DNA of 64,000 nt from Shewanella phaeophyticola (GCF_025398315.1 NZ_JAODOQ010000001.1:2666001-2730000); one strand, 5' to 3'; shown: positions 20,493 through 31,925, counted from the stretch's first letter. Notes: generated from the letters alone by a model not told the origin. Numbers and translations are program-made.

Positions 20493-20950
20493 TTTTTAAT
20501 CTCTCTACGTGCACACATAATTTCTGCAGAACAAACCAGTTCCCCATCAACTAATGCTTCACCAATAAATACACCAATGCCACGGCGCTCTTTAATCATT
20601 TTGACGTGGAAATGTATTTGATCGCCTGGTTCAACGACACGTTTAAAACGCGCTTTATCGATACCAGCAAAATAGTACAATACGTCAGGAGAAGGCTCTG
20701 TACTCATGGTTTTAAACGCGAGTAAGCCTGTTGCTTGAGCCATTGCTTCTAAAATCAATACACCCGGCATTACCGGTTGTATAGGAAAATGGCACTGAAA
20801 AAATGGCTCATTAATGGTGACGTTTTTAATCGCATGTAGTTGCTCACCTTTGGTGAAATCAAGCACACGGTCGATTAACAAAAATGGATATCTATGAGGT
20901 AGATATTTAAGGATCTCTTTAATATCCATGGTGTTTAATTGGTTTGACAC
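20489..20950 (-). CDS. fabZ: 3-hydroxyacyl-[acyl-carrier-protein] dehydratase
   Basis: The frame opens upstream at 20968, but GTG 20950 follows AAGGA at a good distance and gives 153 residues starting (M)[19 protein letters not shown]. Hot-dog fold with the catalytic His in [11 protein letters not shown] and Glu in LEAMAQATG. The residue before the catalytic HFP is normally Gly (GHFP); here it is Cys, from a single base change. The enzyme dehydrates beta-hydroxyacyl-ACP in fatty acid synthesis and competes with LpxA for the same substrate. Confidence 0.93.
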   Translation of the reverse strand: MSNQLNTMDIKEILKYLPHRYPFLLIDRVLDFTKGEQLHAIKNVTINEPFFQCHFPIQPVMPGVLILEAMAQATGLLAFKTMSTEPSPDVLYYFAGIDKARFKRVVEPGDQIHFHVKMIKERRGIGVFIGEALVDGELVCSAEIMCARREIKK

Positions 20951-20982
20951 ACTACATTCCTTAATCAAGGCAGAATATTAGG

Positions 20983-22007
20983 TTATTCGTCGCCCTTGGC
21001 ACTTTTTTCGAGCTGTTTAACTCGGCTAAATAATTCATCTAATTGACGGAAACGCACAGTGTTACGGCGCCAAAGTTTGTTTTCCATTGCAATAGTAGCA
21101 GAAGAATACACGCCTTTGTCACGAATAACACTCGTTACATTGGTCCCACCAGAGACATGAACACCGTCAGCAATGGATAAATGCCCAGAAATTGCACAGT
21201 TACCACCAATAATACAGTACTTACCAATGGTCGAACTGCCCGCGATAACCGTACCACCAGCAATCGCACTGTTTTGACCAATAATCACATTATGGGCAAT
21301 TTGAATCTGGTTATCGATAATCACGCCGTCATGAATTTCGGTAGGTGACAACGCACCTCTGTCGATACTTGTGCACGCTCCAATTTCAACATGATTACCC
21401 ACCCTAACACCGCCGGTTTGAGGGATTTTAATCCAAGTACCGCGCTCATTGGCATAACCAAAACCATCAGAACCAATTACAGTACCAGACTGCACAAGAC
21501 AGTGTGTCCCCATGTGTACATCATGATAAATGGTAACGTTAGCCCAAAGTCGCGAGCCAGAACCAATAATACTGTCTTGGCCAATAACACAACCGGGCCG
21601 ACTTGAACATTTTCACCTAAAATAACACCTGCTTCAATGACCGTATTCGCGCCAATAGCAACACCATCGCCAATAATGGCAGAGGGATCAATGTGTGCTG
21701 ACGGATGAATGCCTAATGCTTGTTTAGGTGTGGTATCGAGCAGTTGTGCCACTCGGGCAAAACTCACATAAGGATCTGCAACAATTAATGCATTACCTTG
21801 ATAAAATTCAGCTTCTTTTTCGCTCAGCAATACGGCACTAGCTTGAGTTGCCTCAAGTAGTGCACGGTATTTACCATTGGCTAAAAAAGAGAGTTGACCT
21901 TCAACCGCATCTTCAAGTGTTGCAACACTGGTAATGACTAATGTTGCATCGCCTTTAATCGTTGCGTTTAATTGCTGGCCAAGCTCTTTTAAAGTCACTT
22001 TTTGCAT
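20983..22007 (-). CDS. lpxD: UDP-3-O-(3-hydroxyacyl)glucosamine N-acyltransferase (frameshifted)
   Basis: The N-terminal segment (21477-22007) begins MQKVTLKELGQQLNATI and runs through the uridine-binding domain to VGPVVLLAK, a wrong-frame ending. Restoring one G in CCCGGTTGTG gives VGPGCVIGQDSIIGSGSRLW, continuing in the 20983-21513 frame. That carries the hexapeptide-repeat helix with the catalytic-type His in QIAHNVIIGQ. LpxD adds the second acyl chain in lipid A synthesis. It lies immediately after skp. Confidence 0.92.
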
Positions 22008-22012
22008 ATTAC

Positions 22013-22519
22013 TTACTTGCCTTTGCTTAAGGCTTCAACCACTTTACCGCTGATATCAGCTTCTGGCTTAACAAAAATAACTGCACCACGTTGTAACACT
22101 AGGTCGTAATCTTCTTTACCAGCAATGGTATTTATCGCTTGTTGAACTTGAACTAATAGTTTGTTTTGCTCTTCACCTTGACGACGACGCATGTCTTCAT
22201 CCAGTGCTTTGCCTTTTAATTGGAAATCAGACTTTAATGATTCCATTTTACGTACTAATTCAGTTTTTTGAGTGTCGCTCATTAATGCGCCGTCACGTTG
22301 TTGCTTTTCAACTAGCGTACGCATTTCTTCCTGCATTTTTTGAACTTCAGCAACACGATCACCAAATTCAGTTTTTAATGACTTTGCAATTTGCTCGCGC
22401 TGTGGCAACTGCTCAAATACTTCACCCATGTCAACCACTGCTATTTTCTCTGCGTGAGCTAGCATAGGTGTAGCAAGAAATGCCAAAGTAACTAGTGCGC
22501 GATTTACCATCTTTTTCAA
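22013..22519 (-). CDS. skp: Periplasmic chaperone OmpH/Skp
   Basis: 168 residues with a signal peptide (VTLAFLATPMLAHA-E). The mature protein begins EKIAVVDMGEVFEQLP and is a long charged coiled coil (about residues 45-130) typical of the Skp tentacles. Skp forms a trimer that holds unfolded outer-membrane proteins in the periplasm for delivery to BamA, encoded just upstream in the same operon. The ATG is preceded by a Shine-Dalgarno AGGAG (in aaaaggagtc). Confidence 0.93.
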   Translation of the reverse strand: MKKMVNRALVTLAFLATPMLAHAEKIAVVDMGEVFEQLPQREQIAKSLKTEFGDRVAEVQKMQEEMRTLVEKQQRDGALMSDTQKTELVRKMESLKSDFQLKGKALDEDMRRRQGEEQNKLLVQVQQAINTIAGKEDYDLVLQRGAVIFVKPEADISGKVVEALSKGK

Positions 22520-22574
22520 AGTAGACTCCTTTTAAACTTGTTGTTATCAGCAAAACTTGCCGAGTGTATTTGTT

Positions 22575-25058
22575 TTAGAACGTTTTGCCAATATTGAACG
22601 AGAAAATCTCTGTTTCATCGTCTTCATATTCTTTAATTGGCCAGGCTAAACTGAATACCATTGGTCCCATAGGAGACAACCACTGTACGCTCATACCCCA
22701 TGATGCCCGAATACGTTCAGGGTCGCTATAATCACTTAACTGAGAAAATTGATCCGAAGGTAAATAACGATAGCCATCATAATCAAATTCAGTATCCCAC
22801 ACGTTACCGGCATCGATGAAGAAGCTAGTACGCACCGAGTTGGTATAAGCTTCATCTAAGAATGGCGTTGGGACGATCATCTCAATACTGGCGGTTGCAA
22901 TTGCGTTACCACCAATAGAGCTACCGTCACTCACATACACTGAGTCTGGGTCGCCTGGTAAGCTACAACCATCCGCTGATGGGTCTGGCGAACAAGATTC
23001 ACTACCACGGTAGAGATAGAATGAACGTGAATCAACAGAATTAGAGGAGAAGCCACGCAATGAACTTGATCCGCCTGAGTAGTAGTTCTCCCAGAACGGT
23101 AAAATTTGATCATTGTCGTTAAAGCTACCATAACCGTTAGCGTAACCTAAATGCGCTCGCGCTAACAAAACAAATCCGTGTTGACGAGTCATCGGGAAAT
23201 AGAAGTTAGTTTCGAAGTCAGTTTTAAAATATTGTAAATCTGACCCCGGTACCGTCACTTTACCGCTAAAACGTTGTGACGAGCCATCTGTAGGGAACGT
23301 ACCTCGGTTAAGCGTACTGCGATACCATCCTGCACTTAGCTCAAAGTTATCAAAACTTAAATCAGAATCTACATCATCAGTTTCACGGTAAATATTATAA
23401 AAACGCACCGCTTGCTCATAAGATGAGATTTCAGAAATGGTGTTATGACGATAACCAATACCACCATTTAAACGGTTAGATTCGTTTACTGGGAAGCCTG
23501 AAGTCAATGCAACACCATAAGATTTGTTCTTATAACGCTCAAGGTTAGCTTCGTTAGCATCAAACTCGTTCCAATAAATGCTTCCGCCTAAACTGACGCC
23601 GTCTTTGGTAAAATACGGGTCGGTATAAGACAAGGTCGCACTTTTTGAATATTTGTTGGTGTTAATGCTCACACCGGCTTGGTTACCGGTACCAAGGAAG
23701 TTATTTTGCTCAACGCCAAACTGTAAGCTAACGCCTGACTCTGTACCGTAACCGACACCAGCATTGAACGAACCAGATGGTTGCTCTTTAACGGTAACCG
23801 CAACATCGACCAGATCGTCACTGCCAGGGACTTGAATTGTTTCGGTTTCAACCGTTTCAAAGTAACCTAAACGGTTAAGACGAGTTTTAGATTGTTCAAT
23901 TTGCGCTGAGTTTAACCAAGCCCCTTCCATTTGGCGTAATTCGCGACGCATCACTTCATCTTTAGTTACGGTATTACCGGTAAAGTTGATAGAGCGAACA
24001 TAAACACGTTTACCAGGATTAACATTGATGTTGAGAACAACTTCTTTGTTTTCATCATCAATTTCTGGATAGGTTTTAACTTCTGGGTAAGCGTAACCAA
24101 AACGGCCAAGGTATTTACTGTACATTTCTTCGGTGAATGTCACATCTGCACCGTTGTACATATTGCCCGGTTTAATTGGCAAAATCGATTTCATTAACTC
24201 TTCACGTGCCATAAGGTCGCCTACTAAGTTAACGTCTTTAACCTTGTATTTTTCGCCTTCACTAACGTTGATTGTGATATACAAACCTTTACGGTCTGGG
24301 GTCATCGCAACCTGAGTAGACGACACTTCAAAGCGAATATAGCCTTGGTTGTGGTAATAAGTCTTAATAGTTTCTAAGTCGGCTTGTAGTTTTTGCTTTT
24401 GATAGCGACGCTCGCCGAACAAATCCCACCATGCAACAAAGTCTTTAAGCTCAAGCATGCTAATCAGCTCTGAGTCAGAAAAGACAGTGTTACCAACTAC
24501 GTTAATTTGACGAATCTCTGCCGCTAGACCTTCTGTAAACTTAAATTTAAGTTCAACTCGGTTACGCGGTAAGTTAATGATTTGCGCCTCAACTTTAGCG
24601 CCATACTTACCCACACCGTAATAGAAATCTTGCAGGCCTTTTTCAATGCCGGACAACATCGTTCTATCTAACGACTCACCTGATTTAACACCAGAACCAT
24701 CAAGACTCTCTTGTAGCTGTTCGTCTTTAATGTCTTTGTTGCCTTCAAACGAGATAATACTGATGGTTGGACGTTCTTTGACGTTCACATACAAAATGCC
24801 ATTTTCATGGCTAATGCTGATGTTTTCAAAGTTGGTCGAACCATACAGGCTCTTAATGGCTTGCTGTAATTTAACTTCATCTATTGTGTCACCTACTTTC
24901 ACAGGCAAACTTAATAGCGCTGCACCGAGAGCAACTCGTTGCAAACCTTCTACTTGAATGTCGGTCACTTCAAAAGGTTGGAAAGACTCTGCCCAACCAT
25001 TCCCTGAAAAAGACGCGCCGACGAATAACATCGAGGCAAAAATTTTATTCAATCTCAT
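22575..25058 (-). CDS. bamA: Outer membrane protein assembly factor BamA
   Basis: 827 residues, intact. A signal peptide (cleavage after GNGWA) leads into five POTRA domains (about residues 25-425; the first starts FEVTDIQVEGLQRV). The C-terminal half is a 16-strand beta-barrel with the family motif LRGF (SSSLRGFSSN) and a C-terminal aromatic ending in FNIGKTF. BamA inserts beta-barrel proteins into the outer membrane and is essential. It is co-transcribed with rseP upstream and skp downstream. Confidence 0.97.
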   Translation of the reverse strand: MRLNKIFASMLFVGASFSGNGWAESFQPFEVTDIQVEGLQRVALGAALLSLPVKVGDTIDEVKLQQAIKSLYGSTNFENISISHENGILYVNVKERPTISIISFEGNKDIKDEQLQESLDGSGVKSGESLDRTMLSGIEKGLQDFYYGVGKYGAKVEAQIINLPRNRVELKFKFTEGLAAEIRQINVVGNTVFSDSELISMLELKDFVAWWDLFGERRYQKQKLQADLETIKTYYHNQGYIRFEVSSTQVAMTPDRKGLYITINVSEGEKYKVKDVNLVGDLMAREELMKSILPIKPGNMYNGADVTFTEEMYSKYLGRFGYAYPEVKTYPEIDDENKEVVLNINVNPGKRVYVRSINFTGNTVTKDEVMRRELRQMEGAWLNSAQIEQSKTRLNRLGYFETVETETIQVPGSDDLVDVAVTVKEQPSGSFNAGVGYGTESGVSLQFGVEQNNFLGTGNQAGVSINTNKYSKSATLSYTDPYFTKDGVSLGGSIYWNEFDANEANLERYKNKSYGVALTSGFPVNESNRLNGGIGYRHNTISEISSYEQAVRFYNIYRETDDVDSDLSFDNFELSAGWYRSTLNRGTFPTDGSSQRFSGKVTVPGSDLQYFKTDFETNFYFPMTRQHGFVLLARAHLGYANGYGSFNDNDQILPFWENYYSGGSSSLRGFSSNSVDSRSFYLYRGSESCSPDPSADGCSLPGDPDSVYVSDGSSIGGNAIATASIEMIVPTPFLDEAYTNSVRTSFFIDAGNVWDTEFDYDGYRYLPSDQFSQLSDYSDPERIRASWGMSVQWLSPMGPMVFSLAWPIKEYEDDETEIFSFNIGKTF

Positions 25059-25089
25059 AGAGCACTTCTAATTATTTGTCTGTCCTTGC

Positions 25090-26460
25090 TCAGAGTCGGG
25101 CAAAATCGTTGAATAAGGCTACGCCCATCAACATTAGCAGCAAAGCTGCGCCAAACCTGAAACCTATTTCCTGTACCTTTTCCGGTACAGGCTTACCAGT
25201 AATCACTTCTACAAAGTAATACAGCAAGTGTCCACCATCGAGCACTGGCAAAGGCATTAAATTAATAATGCCTAAGTTAACGCTGATGAGCGCGATAAAC
25301 CCAAGAAAATACACTAACCCGTAACTTGCACTGGCGCCTGCGCCTTGTGCAATCGAGATAGGATCGCTTAGATTTTTCACCGACACATCGCCGGTAAATA
25401 ACTTTCCAATCATCTTGAAGCTGACCACAACGAGTTGCCACGTTTTGTCTGCTGCCGCGATGAGCGAATCTACTATGCCATACTCAAGTTCAAAGCGCAT
25501 ATTATCTGGCCATGGTGCTTGAGTTGGGCTTATGCCAACAATACCAATGGTTTGCCCATCTGCGTTTTGTTGTGCTTTAGGTGTCACATCGACATGGATA
25601 ACTTGTCCATCACGTATCAATGTCATGTTGATTGTTTGGTTTGCCGATGTTTGTACCACATCAACAAAAGCATTCCAATCACTGTAAGGATTACCGTTAA
25701 TACTGGTTAAGGTGTCGCCCACCTGTAAACCCGCTTGCTCTGCAGCACTGTCAGCACTGACAACGGCAATGGTGGGGTCAATACCTGGGCGGAAAATATT
25801 TAAACCTAACGAGGTGATAGGTGACGTTTTTTCTGGGTCAAACACCCATTCACTTGTATCTAACGTGACTGTCTTTGTCGGCATATCCATGCCCGACAAG
25901 GTCGCTAGCGGGGCGATGGTTAAATCAAGACTACTGTCTCCAATGTGCCCGACTAAAGCCAGGTTCACTTCTTCCCAAGTGCGAACATTTTGACCTGACA
26001 CAGCAATAATCTGTTGTGGTTCGACCACATTGATGATGCCTGCTGGACTGTCTAATTTGGTGCTATCGATAACCGGTTTAAGTGACGGGGTGCCAATGAT
26101 GTACATAATGTACAAAGCAACAATGGCAAAAATAAAGTTCGCAATGGAGCCTGCAGATACAATGGCAATACGTTGCCATACCGTTTTACGGTTAAAAGCC
26201 TGGTCAACTAATTCAACAGGCACATCTTCAACCCGCTCATCGAGCATTTTAACGTAACCACCGAGTGGGATCATTGCAACCACATACTCGGTACCGTCTT
26301 GGCCTACTTTACGCCAAATGGCTTTACCAAACCCAATAGAGAAACGTTCCACTTTGACGCCACAACGACGAGCAACCCAGAAATGGCCGTATTCATGGGC
26401 AGTAATTAAAATACCCAATGCAACGATAAATGAACCAAGGCTCCACAAAAAATCTATCAT
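25090..26460 (-). CDS. rseP: Site-2 intramembrane protease RseP
   Basis: 456 residues. The zinc-binding motif HEYGH is in the first membrane helix (ITAHEYGHFW, about residue 22). Two PDZ domains lie in the periplasmic middle (around AAEQAGLQVGD for the second), and the third metal ligand is in PVLDGGHL near the C-terminus, followed by another helix. RseP cleaves anti-sigma factor RseA within the inner membrane in the envelope stress response, linking it to BamA next door. The operon order dxr-rseP-bamA is standard. Confidence 0.95.
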   Translation of the reverse strand: MIDFLWSLGSFIVALGILITAHEYGHFWVARRCGVKVERFSIGFGKAIWRKVGQDGTEYVVAMIPLGGYVKMLDERVEDVPVELVDQAFNRKTVWQRIAIVSAGSIANFIFAIVALYIMYIIGTPSLKPVIDSTKLDSPAGIINVVEPQQIIAVSGQNVRTWEEVNLALVGHIGDSSLDLTIAPLATLSGMDMPTKTVTLDTSEWVFDPEKTSPITSLGLNIFRPGIDPTIAVVSADSAAEQAGLQVGDTLTSINGNPYSDWNAFVDVVQTSANQTINMTLIRDGQVIHVDVTPKAQQNADGQTIGIVGISPTQAPWPDNMRFELEYGIVDSLIAAADKTWQLVVVSFKMIGKLFTGDVSVKNLSDPISIAQGAGASASYGLVYFLGFIALISVNLGIINLMPLPVLDGGHLLYYFVEVITGKPVPEKVQEIGFRFGAALLLMLMGVALFNDFARL

Positions 26461-26472
26461 TATTTCCCTGAA

Positions 26473-27669
26473 TTAATTAAGTGTTTTAATTACTGACTTC
26501 GCGGTTACACGCGCCTGCTCATCGAGCTGTAAAATATCTTCAATGCTGGCTAATCTAGTTTGTTGTACCGAATCTAAACAGCGATGATTAACATCCGCTA
26601 TATCAGTAAAGCGTATCTGACCTTTTAAAAATGCATCAACAGCAATTTCATTGGCTGCGTTCAGCACTGTCGTGGCTTCTTGGCCTTGTTTACAAGCTTG
26701 CATCGCTAATTGTAAACATGGAAAGCGGCTAAAGTCAGGTTCACAAAAGCTTAATTGTCCGACTTTGAAAAAGTCTAAAGGTTCAACACCAGCATGAATT
26801 CTTTGCGGATAGCTCATACAATGAGCAATTGGTGTGCGCATATCTGGGTTTCCCATTTGTGCGACAACCGAACCATCTCGATACTGCACCATGGAATGGA
26901 TCACGCTTTGTGGATGTATCACCACTTTTAGCTGTTCTTCTTGAGTATTAAACAGCCAACGAGCCTCAATAAACTCTAAGCCTTTATTCATCATAGTGGC
27001 AGAATCTACTGAGATTTTAGGCCCCATAGACCAATTAGGATGATTACAGGCTTGAGCCGGTGTCATGGCACTTAAGGTGCTTAGGTCGGTTTGTAAAAAC
27101 GGACCGCCTGAACCGGTCAATAAGATATGTGAAATGCCATGTTGACCAAGGTCGCAGTAGCCAAGTTGCCCCTGAACTTGCAGGGGTAAACATTGAAAAA
27201 TCGCATTATGCTCGCTATCAACAGGTAGCACGGTAGCACCTGAGATTTTTGCTGTGTTCATAAACAACTCGCCAGACATCACAAGCGCTTCTTTATTGGC
27301 CAACAACACACGTTTACCCGCCTTTACGGCATCAAACGTAGGCACTAGACCTGCTGCACCAACAATGGCAGCCATGACCGTATCGGTGCGACTATCAGTC
27401 ACTAGTGCATTAAGCGCCTGTGCGCCTGTCGTTACCTCGGTAATGCAACTGATTGGGAGCTGCGCTTTAAGCTGCTTAGCGGCGTGCTCATTAACCATAT
27501 GCGCATATTGTGGTTGGTGTTGTAAACACAGTGCAAGCATCTTATCGACACTGGCATTGGCCACTAAAGCGTAAACATTAAATTCAGTCGGGTTGTTCGC
27601 TATCACACTGAGCGTACTTGCCCCTATGGAGCCTGTCGCTCCTAATATCACCATATTTTGCATTGGCAT
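26473..27669 (-). CDS. dxr: 1-deoxy-D-xylulose 5-phosphate reductoisomerase
   Basis: The frame is open to 27678, but the ATG at 27669 overlaps the cdsA stop as TAATG and suggests coupling; a start two codons later (MQNMVIL) is equally possible. The NADPH-binding motif [10 protein letters not shown] is at the N-terminus, with [11 protein letters not shown], the metal and substrate motif [13 protein letters not shown], and [11 protein letters not shown]. It makes 2-C-methylerythritol 4-phosphate for isoprenoids. Isoprenoid supply feeds uppS upstream in the same operon. Confidence 0.96.
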   Translation of the reverse strand: MPMQNMVILGATGSIGASTLSVIANNPTEFNVYALVANASVDKMLALCLQHQPQYAHMVNEHAAKQLKAQLPISCITEVTTGAQALNALVTDSRTDTVMAAIVGAAGLVPTFDAVKAGKRVLLANKEALVMSGELFMNTAKISGATVLPVDSEHNAIFQCLPLQVQGQLGYCDLGQHGISHILLTGSGGPFLQTDLSTLSAMTPAQACNHPNWSMGPKISVDSATMMNKGLEFIEARWLFNTQEEQLKVVIHPQSVIHSMVQYRDGSVVAQMGNPDMRTPIAHCMSYPQRIHAGVEPLDFFKVGQLSFCEPDFSRFPCLQLAMQACKQGQEATTVLNAANEIAVDAFLKGQIRFTDIADVNHRCLDSVQQTRLASIEDILQLDEQARVTAKSVIKTLN

Positions 27670-28527
27670 TACATCCACATTGCAATATAGATAAAGGTAA
27701 ACACGGGAAAGGCCGCCGTTAAGCTGTCGATGCGATCTAAAATACCACCGTGGCCAGGTAAAATGGTGCCTGAATCTTTAATATTGGCTGCACGTTTAAA
27801 CATGCTTTCAGATAAGTCACCAAAGGCAGAGGCCAATGCAGTGACTAACGTCACAGCAACCAATAATCCAAGCTCTTGCTCAGGTGCAACATACATAACG
27901 CCAGCAACCACAACCATGGTAGTGATCAACCCGCCAGCGAGACCTTCTAAGGTTTTAGCTGGGCTAACGCTTGGCATCAATTTGTGTTTACCTAGCGTGC
28001 GGTCTCGCAAAATATGCACCAGTATCGGTAGCCCATACCACTAGCATTACTAAAAACACTAATGCGCCACCATAGTATGGATCGACATTGCTGCTTAACG
28101 ATTTGAGTGCGATTAGCGAGGCAAAACATGGCACTAATGTTAGCTGTCCAAACATAGACTTTAACATTGGGCTGGTTTTCCAAAATTTGGCACTTTTAGG
28201 GAAGCTGAATACCAGCACTGAACTAACAAGCCACCAAAACACACCAATGGTGATGATTGCAAGGTACATTGGATGTAATTGACCTTTAAACCACAACACA
28301 TCAACTGGTACCGTTAAATTAAGCGCTATAAGCAAAAAGCCTAAGGTGGCCGTAAAAGACCATTGAGTCGCATTGCATTGAGGGTCAATAAAACTGCCCC
28401 ACTCTTTTGCTGCAATTAAAAACACTGGTACTAAAACCCAAGCAAAGTAATTTGCTGGTAGTAAAAATATCGCCCCGAGTACAATTGGGATTAACCACAA
28501 TGCTGTTATTATTCGTTGTTTTAGCAA
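27669..28527 (-). CDS. cdsA: Phosphatidate cytidylyltransferase (frameshifted)
   Basis: About 285 residues across two frames. The first (27988-28527) contains many membrane helices and ends after [13 protein letters not shown]. Removing one C in GAGACCGCAC restores the family's [17 protein letters not shown], and the second frame (27669-28019) continues with the CDP-alcohol signature SPAKTLEG...[10 protein letters not shown]. CdsA makes CDP-diacylglycerol, the precursor of all phospholipids, at the inner membrane, and is essential. It starts 19 bases after uppS. Confidence 0.93.
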
Positions 28528-28546
28528 AAACTAATCCTCTTAAATT

Positions 28547-29370
28547 TTATATTGCGCGTATTTCTTCGATTTGACTCCCTGTCAAACCAAAACGGCGCTG
28601 CCGACTAGCAAAAATGACAAGTGCATCGCGAAATGCTTGTTCATCAAAGTCAGGCCACAGGGTGTCAGTAAACACCAATTCGGCATAGGCGGCCTGCCAC
28701 AAAACAAAGTTACTAATGCGGTAATCACCGCCTGTACGGATCATTAAATCAACTTCGCTCTGATTTTGCATGCATAAATGTTCATTTAGTGCATCTTCAG
28801 TCATCTGACTGCTGCTGATTTCACCAGTTGCGACTTTTTCGGCTAATTTTTGTGCCGCTTGTAAAATATCCCAGCGTCCACCGTAGTTAGCTGCCACGTT
28901 CAGTATTAAGCCAGTGTTGCCTGCCGTTTTTTCTTGTGCGGCGGCAATTTGCTTTTGCAAACGCGGTGAAAAACGGCTGATGTCGCCAATAATATTGAGC
29001 TTGACTTGGTTTTTATCAAGTAATTTCAATTCGCGCTGCAATACCGTAAAAAACAACTCCATTAATAAGCTGACTTCTTTGTCTGGACGACGCCAATTTT
29101 CACTCGAAAAAGCAAACAGCGTTAATGATTGAATCCCTAACTGGCTGGCAGTGCTCACTGCACGACGTACCGCTTTAACACCGGCTTTATGGCCAAACAC
29201 TCGGGCTTTTCCCTGCAGTTGGTCCAGCGGCCATTACCATCCATAATAATCGCAACATGCTTAGGTAGAGATTGTTTTACAACATCAGATAATTGTCCCG
29301 GCAGCAATTGCGAAGCGACTAACTCCGGATCTGCATTTGGATCTGATTCAAACTCAACTGTAGATGACAT
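28547..29370 (-). CDS. uppS: Undecaprenyl diphosphate synthase (frameshifted)
   Basis: The first segment (29155-29370) has an N-terminal extension then [12 protein letters not shown], the catalytic Asp and structural-P loop of cis-prenyltransferases. One G missing in TGGACCAAC breaks the frame; restoring it gives [17 protein letters not shown], which continues in the 28547-29200 frame ([21 protein letters not shown]). UppS condenses isopentenyl units into the C55 carrier for peptidoglycan and O-antigen. It is essential. Confidence 0.94.
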
Positions 29371-29389
29371 CTACGGCAATCCTTTATAA

Positions 29390-29428
29390 AAACAAACGCC
29401 GTGTAGTATACCCTTACACGGCGTGTTA
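29390..29428 (-). terminator. Hairpin terminator between frr and uppS
   Basis: On the minus strand ACACGCCGTGTA pairs with TACACGGCGTTT around a nine-base loop and is followed by GTTTTTATAAAG. It may be a partial terminator separating the ribosomal part of the operon from the lipid part. Confidence 0.6.
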
Positions 29429-29451
29429 ACTCTAGCGTCTGTGTCGAGAGA

Positions 29452-30009
29452 TTATACTTCCATCAACTCTTTTTCTTTCGCCGCTAAAATAGTATCGATA
29501 TTTTTGATGTAAGAATCAGTGTGTTTTTGCACTTCGTCTTCACTGCGGCGCACATCATCTTCAGTACATTCTTTGGCTTTTTCAAGCTTCTTAACTTCGC
29601 TGATTACATCACGACGTACGTTACGGATAGCAATACGGCCATTTTCAGCTTCGTTTTTAACCACTTTGATAAAGTCTTTACGACGCTCTTCTGTCAATGC
29701 TGGTAACGGAATACGTAACGTTGCCCCTGCTGTCATAGGGTTTAAGCCTAAATCAGAGCTCATGATGGCTTTTTCTACTGCTTGAACCATAGTACGGTCA
29801 AACACCGTGACGGTTAATGTACGTGAGTCTTCAACACCGACGTTACCGACCTGGTTGAGTGGTGCCATAGAACCGTAATAAGAAACTTGAATAGAGTCTA
29901 ATAAACTTGGGTGAGCGCGACCAGTACGAACTTTAGCCATTTGGTTTTTAGTCGCATCAACGCATTTACCCATGCGCTCTTGGGCATCTAACATAATAGT
30001 ATCAATCAC
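29452..30009 (-). CDS. frr: Ribosome recycling factor
   Basis: 185 residues, the standard length. N-terminal [15 protein letters not shown], the conserved [28 protein letters not shown] and a long C-terminal three-helix-bundle ending in [11 protein letters not shown]. It splits post-termination ribosomes with EF-G. Lies downstream of pyrH with a 140-base gap. Confidence 0.97.
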   Translation of the reverse strand: MIDTIMLDAQERMGKCVDATKNQMAKVRTGRAHPSLLDSIQVSYYGSMAPLNQVGNVGVEDSRTLTVTVFDRTMVQAVEKAIMSSDLGLNPMTAGATLRIPLPALTEERRKDFIKVVKNEAENGRIAIRNVRRDVISEVKKLEKAKECTEDDVRRSEDEVQKHTDSYIKNIDTILAAKEKELMEV

Positions 30010-30151
30010 AATAATTTCCTTTTTGTCACAAATTCATGTGTGCTTGAGCTTTGGTCTAAGAATGACACAAGCAATAAAACAGCTCAAACAGTTAATTTAC
30101 ACTTTGATAAGAATAAATATTATTTGGTATAACTATTTTTTACTTCTGTGA

Positions 30152-30889
30152 TTAAGCAGGTTTTTTACTGCTAATAACAGTGCCTTCATCTTCACCCATA
30201 ATCACACGGCGAAGTGCGCCAGGCTTGTTCATATTGAACACTAAAATTGGCATCTCATGATCACGCGCCATGGTAAATGCGGCAAGATCCATTACTTTTA
30301 ATTCTGATTCAAGGACTTCGGCATAGCTTAACGTGTCATATTTAACTGCTTCAGGGTTTTTCATTGGGTCAGCAGAGTATACACCATCTACTTTAGTCCC
30401 TTTTAATACCACTTCAGCTTCAATTTCAATTCCGCGTAAACACGCTGCAGAATCGGTCGTGCAAAAAGGATTACCAGTACCAGCAGCAAAAATCACTACA
30501 CGGCCTGATTTTAATAAGCTAATCGCTTCAGCCCAGTTGTAGTCGTCACACACGCCTTTTAACGGAATGGCAGACATTAGGCGAGCATTAACATATGCAC
30601 GGTGCAAGGCATCACGCATGGCTAAGCCATTCATTACCGTTGCCAACATACCCATGTGATCGCCCACCACGCGGTTCATACCAGCTTTTGCTAAGCCTTC
30701 ACCACGAAACAGATTACCACCACCAATGACCACACCAACTTGAATGCCGAGTTCAACAAGCTCTTTTACTTCTTGTGCCATACGATCAAGTACTTTTGGG
30801 TCAATGCCGAAGCCTTCTTCGCCCATTAATGCTTCACCGCTTAATTTAAGCAGAATACGTCTAAACGCTGGTTTTGGATTGGTGCTCAT
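30152..30889 (-). CDS. pyrH: UMP kinase
   Basis: 245 residues. Amino-acid-kinase fold with [13 protein letters not shown] at the N-terminus, [11 protein letters not shown] for phosphate binding, [14 protein letters not shown] and FTTD-like [14 protein letters not shown]. Converts UMP to UDP in pyrimidine nucleotide synthesis; bacterial enzymes are hexamers regulated by GTP and UTP. It follows tsf after a hairpin at 30911-30936. Confidence 0.97.
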   Translation of the reverse strand: MSTNPKPAFRRILLKLSGEALMGEEGFGIDPKVLDRMAQEVKELVELGIQVGVVIGGGNLFRGEGLAKAGMNRVVGDHMGMLATVMNGLAMRDALHRAYVNARLMSAIPLKGVCDDYNWAEAISLLKSGRVVIFAAGTGNPFCTTDSAACLRGIEIEAEVVLKGTKVDGVYSADPMKNPEAVKYDTLSYAEVLESELKVMDLAAFTMARDHEMPILVFNMNKPGALRRVIMGEDEGTVISSKKPA

Positions 30890-30910
30890 AATTTTCGTCC
30901 TGATTATAAC

Positions 30911-30936
30911 AAGACCGCAGCGGTTGCTGCGGTCTT
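30911..30936 (-). terminator. Hairpin between tsf and pyrH
   Basis: AAGACCGCAGC and GCTGCGGTCTT form an 11-pair perfect stem with a four-base loop. On the minus strand it is followed by GTTATAATC, a short T-tract, so it probably attenuates or terminates part of the rpsB-tsf transcript. Confidence 0.6.
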
Positions 30937-30958
30937 AGGGTACTTAGAGAAAAAGCGA

Positions 30959-31810
30959 TTACGCTTTTTTAGTTGCAGCGATTTGAGCAGCTACTTCAGC
31001 AGCAAAATCTTCTTCTTTCTTCTCAATACCTTCACCAACTTCTAAACGAATGAAGTTAGTTACTGTTGCTTTTTTCTCTTTAAGAATTTCGCCAACAGTT
31101 TTCTTAGGTTCCATGATGAAAGCTTGACCAGTAAGAGAGATCTCACCAGTAAACTTCTTCATACGACCAGAAACCATCTTCTCAGCGATTTCTTGTGGCT
31201 TACCTTCGTTCATTGCGATTTCTACTTGTAGAGCTCGTTCTCTTTCAACAAGATCTGCAGGTACATCTTCAGGATTAACGAATTCAGGCTTAGAAGCAGC
31301 AACGTGCATAGCGATATGCTTTAACGTTTCTTCATCAGCTTCACCAGTAACAACAACACCAATACGGTCGCCGTGACGGTATGAAGATAAGTTTGCGCCA
31401 TCGATGTATTCAACGCGACGAACGTTGATGTTTTCACCGATTTTAGCCACTAAAGCAACACGAGTTTCTTCAAACTGTGCTTTAAGATCTTCGATAGTCA
31501 CTTTAGATGCAGCAGCAACGTCTAACACTGCGTTTGCGAAACCTAGGAAGTTTGAATCTTTAGCAACGAAGTCAGTTTGGCAGTTAACTTCTAAAAGTGC
31601 AGCGAAACCGTCGCCGTTCTTGATTAGAATAGTACCGTCAGCAGCGATGTTACCCGCTTTTTTAGCCGCTTTTGCAGCGCCGCTCTTACGCATGTTATCA
31701 ATTGCTAATTCGATGTCACCGTTAGTTTCAGTCAGTGCATTCTTACAGTCCATCATGCCAGCGCCAGTGCGGTCACGAAGTTCTTTAACTTGGGCAGCAG
31801 TAATTGCCAT
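30959..31810 (-). CDS. tsf: Elongation factor Ts
   Basis: The open frame starts at 31864, but ATG 31810 follows GAGGATTTAACA and gives 283 residues beginning [23 protein letters not shown], the canonical N-terminus. The TDFVA motif that displaces GDP from EF-Tu is present ([10 protein letters not shown]). EF-Ts is the exchange factor for EF-Tu. It is co-transcribed with rpsB. Confidence 0.97.
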   Translation of the reverse strand: MAITAAQVKELRDRTGAGMMDCKNALTETNGDIELAIDNMRKSGAAKAAKKAGNIAADGTILIKNGDGFAALLEVNCQTDFVAKDSNFLGFANAVLDVAAASKVTIEDLKAQFEETRVALVAKIGENINVRRVEYIDGANLSSYRHGDRIGVVVTGEADEETLKHIAMHVAASKPEFVNPEDVPADLVERERALQVEIAMNEGKPQEIAEKMVSGRMKKFTGEISLTGQAFIMEPKKTVGEILKEKKATVTNFIRLEVGEGIEKKEEDFAAEVAAQIAATKKA

Positions 31811-31925
31811 TGTTAAATCCTCTAATTTAATTCGTCTAATTATGCATTTATAAAACAGGTGCAAAGGCCCTCGTTCACCAATTATGTTATTGGCAAATAA
31901 GGGAGATGCTAAGCATCACGCCTTA

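Noticed and set aside
20983..22007. True pseudogenisation of lpxD, lpxB, dnaE and other essential genes
   Set aside because: Lesions are single bases at short runs, and the rest is conserved in every frame; sequence error is simpler.
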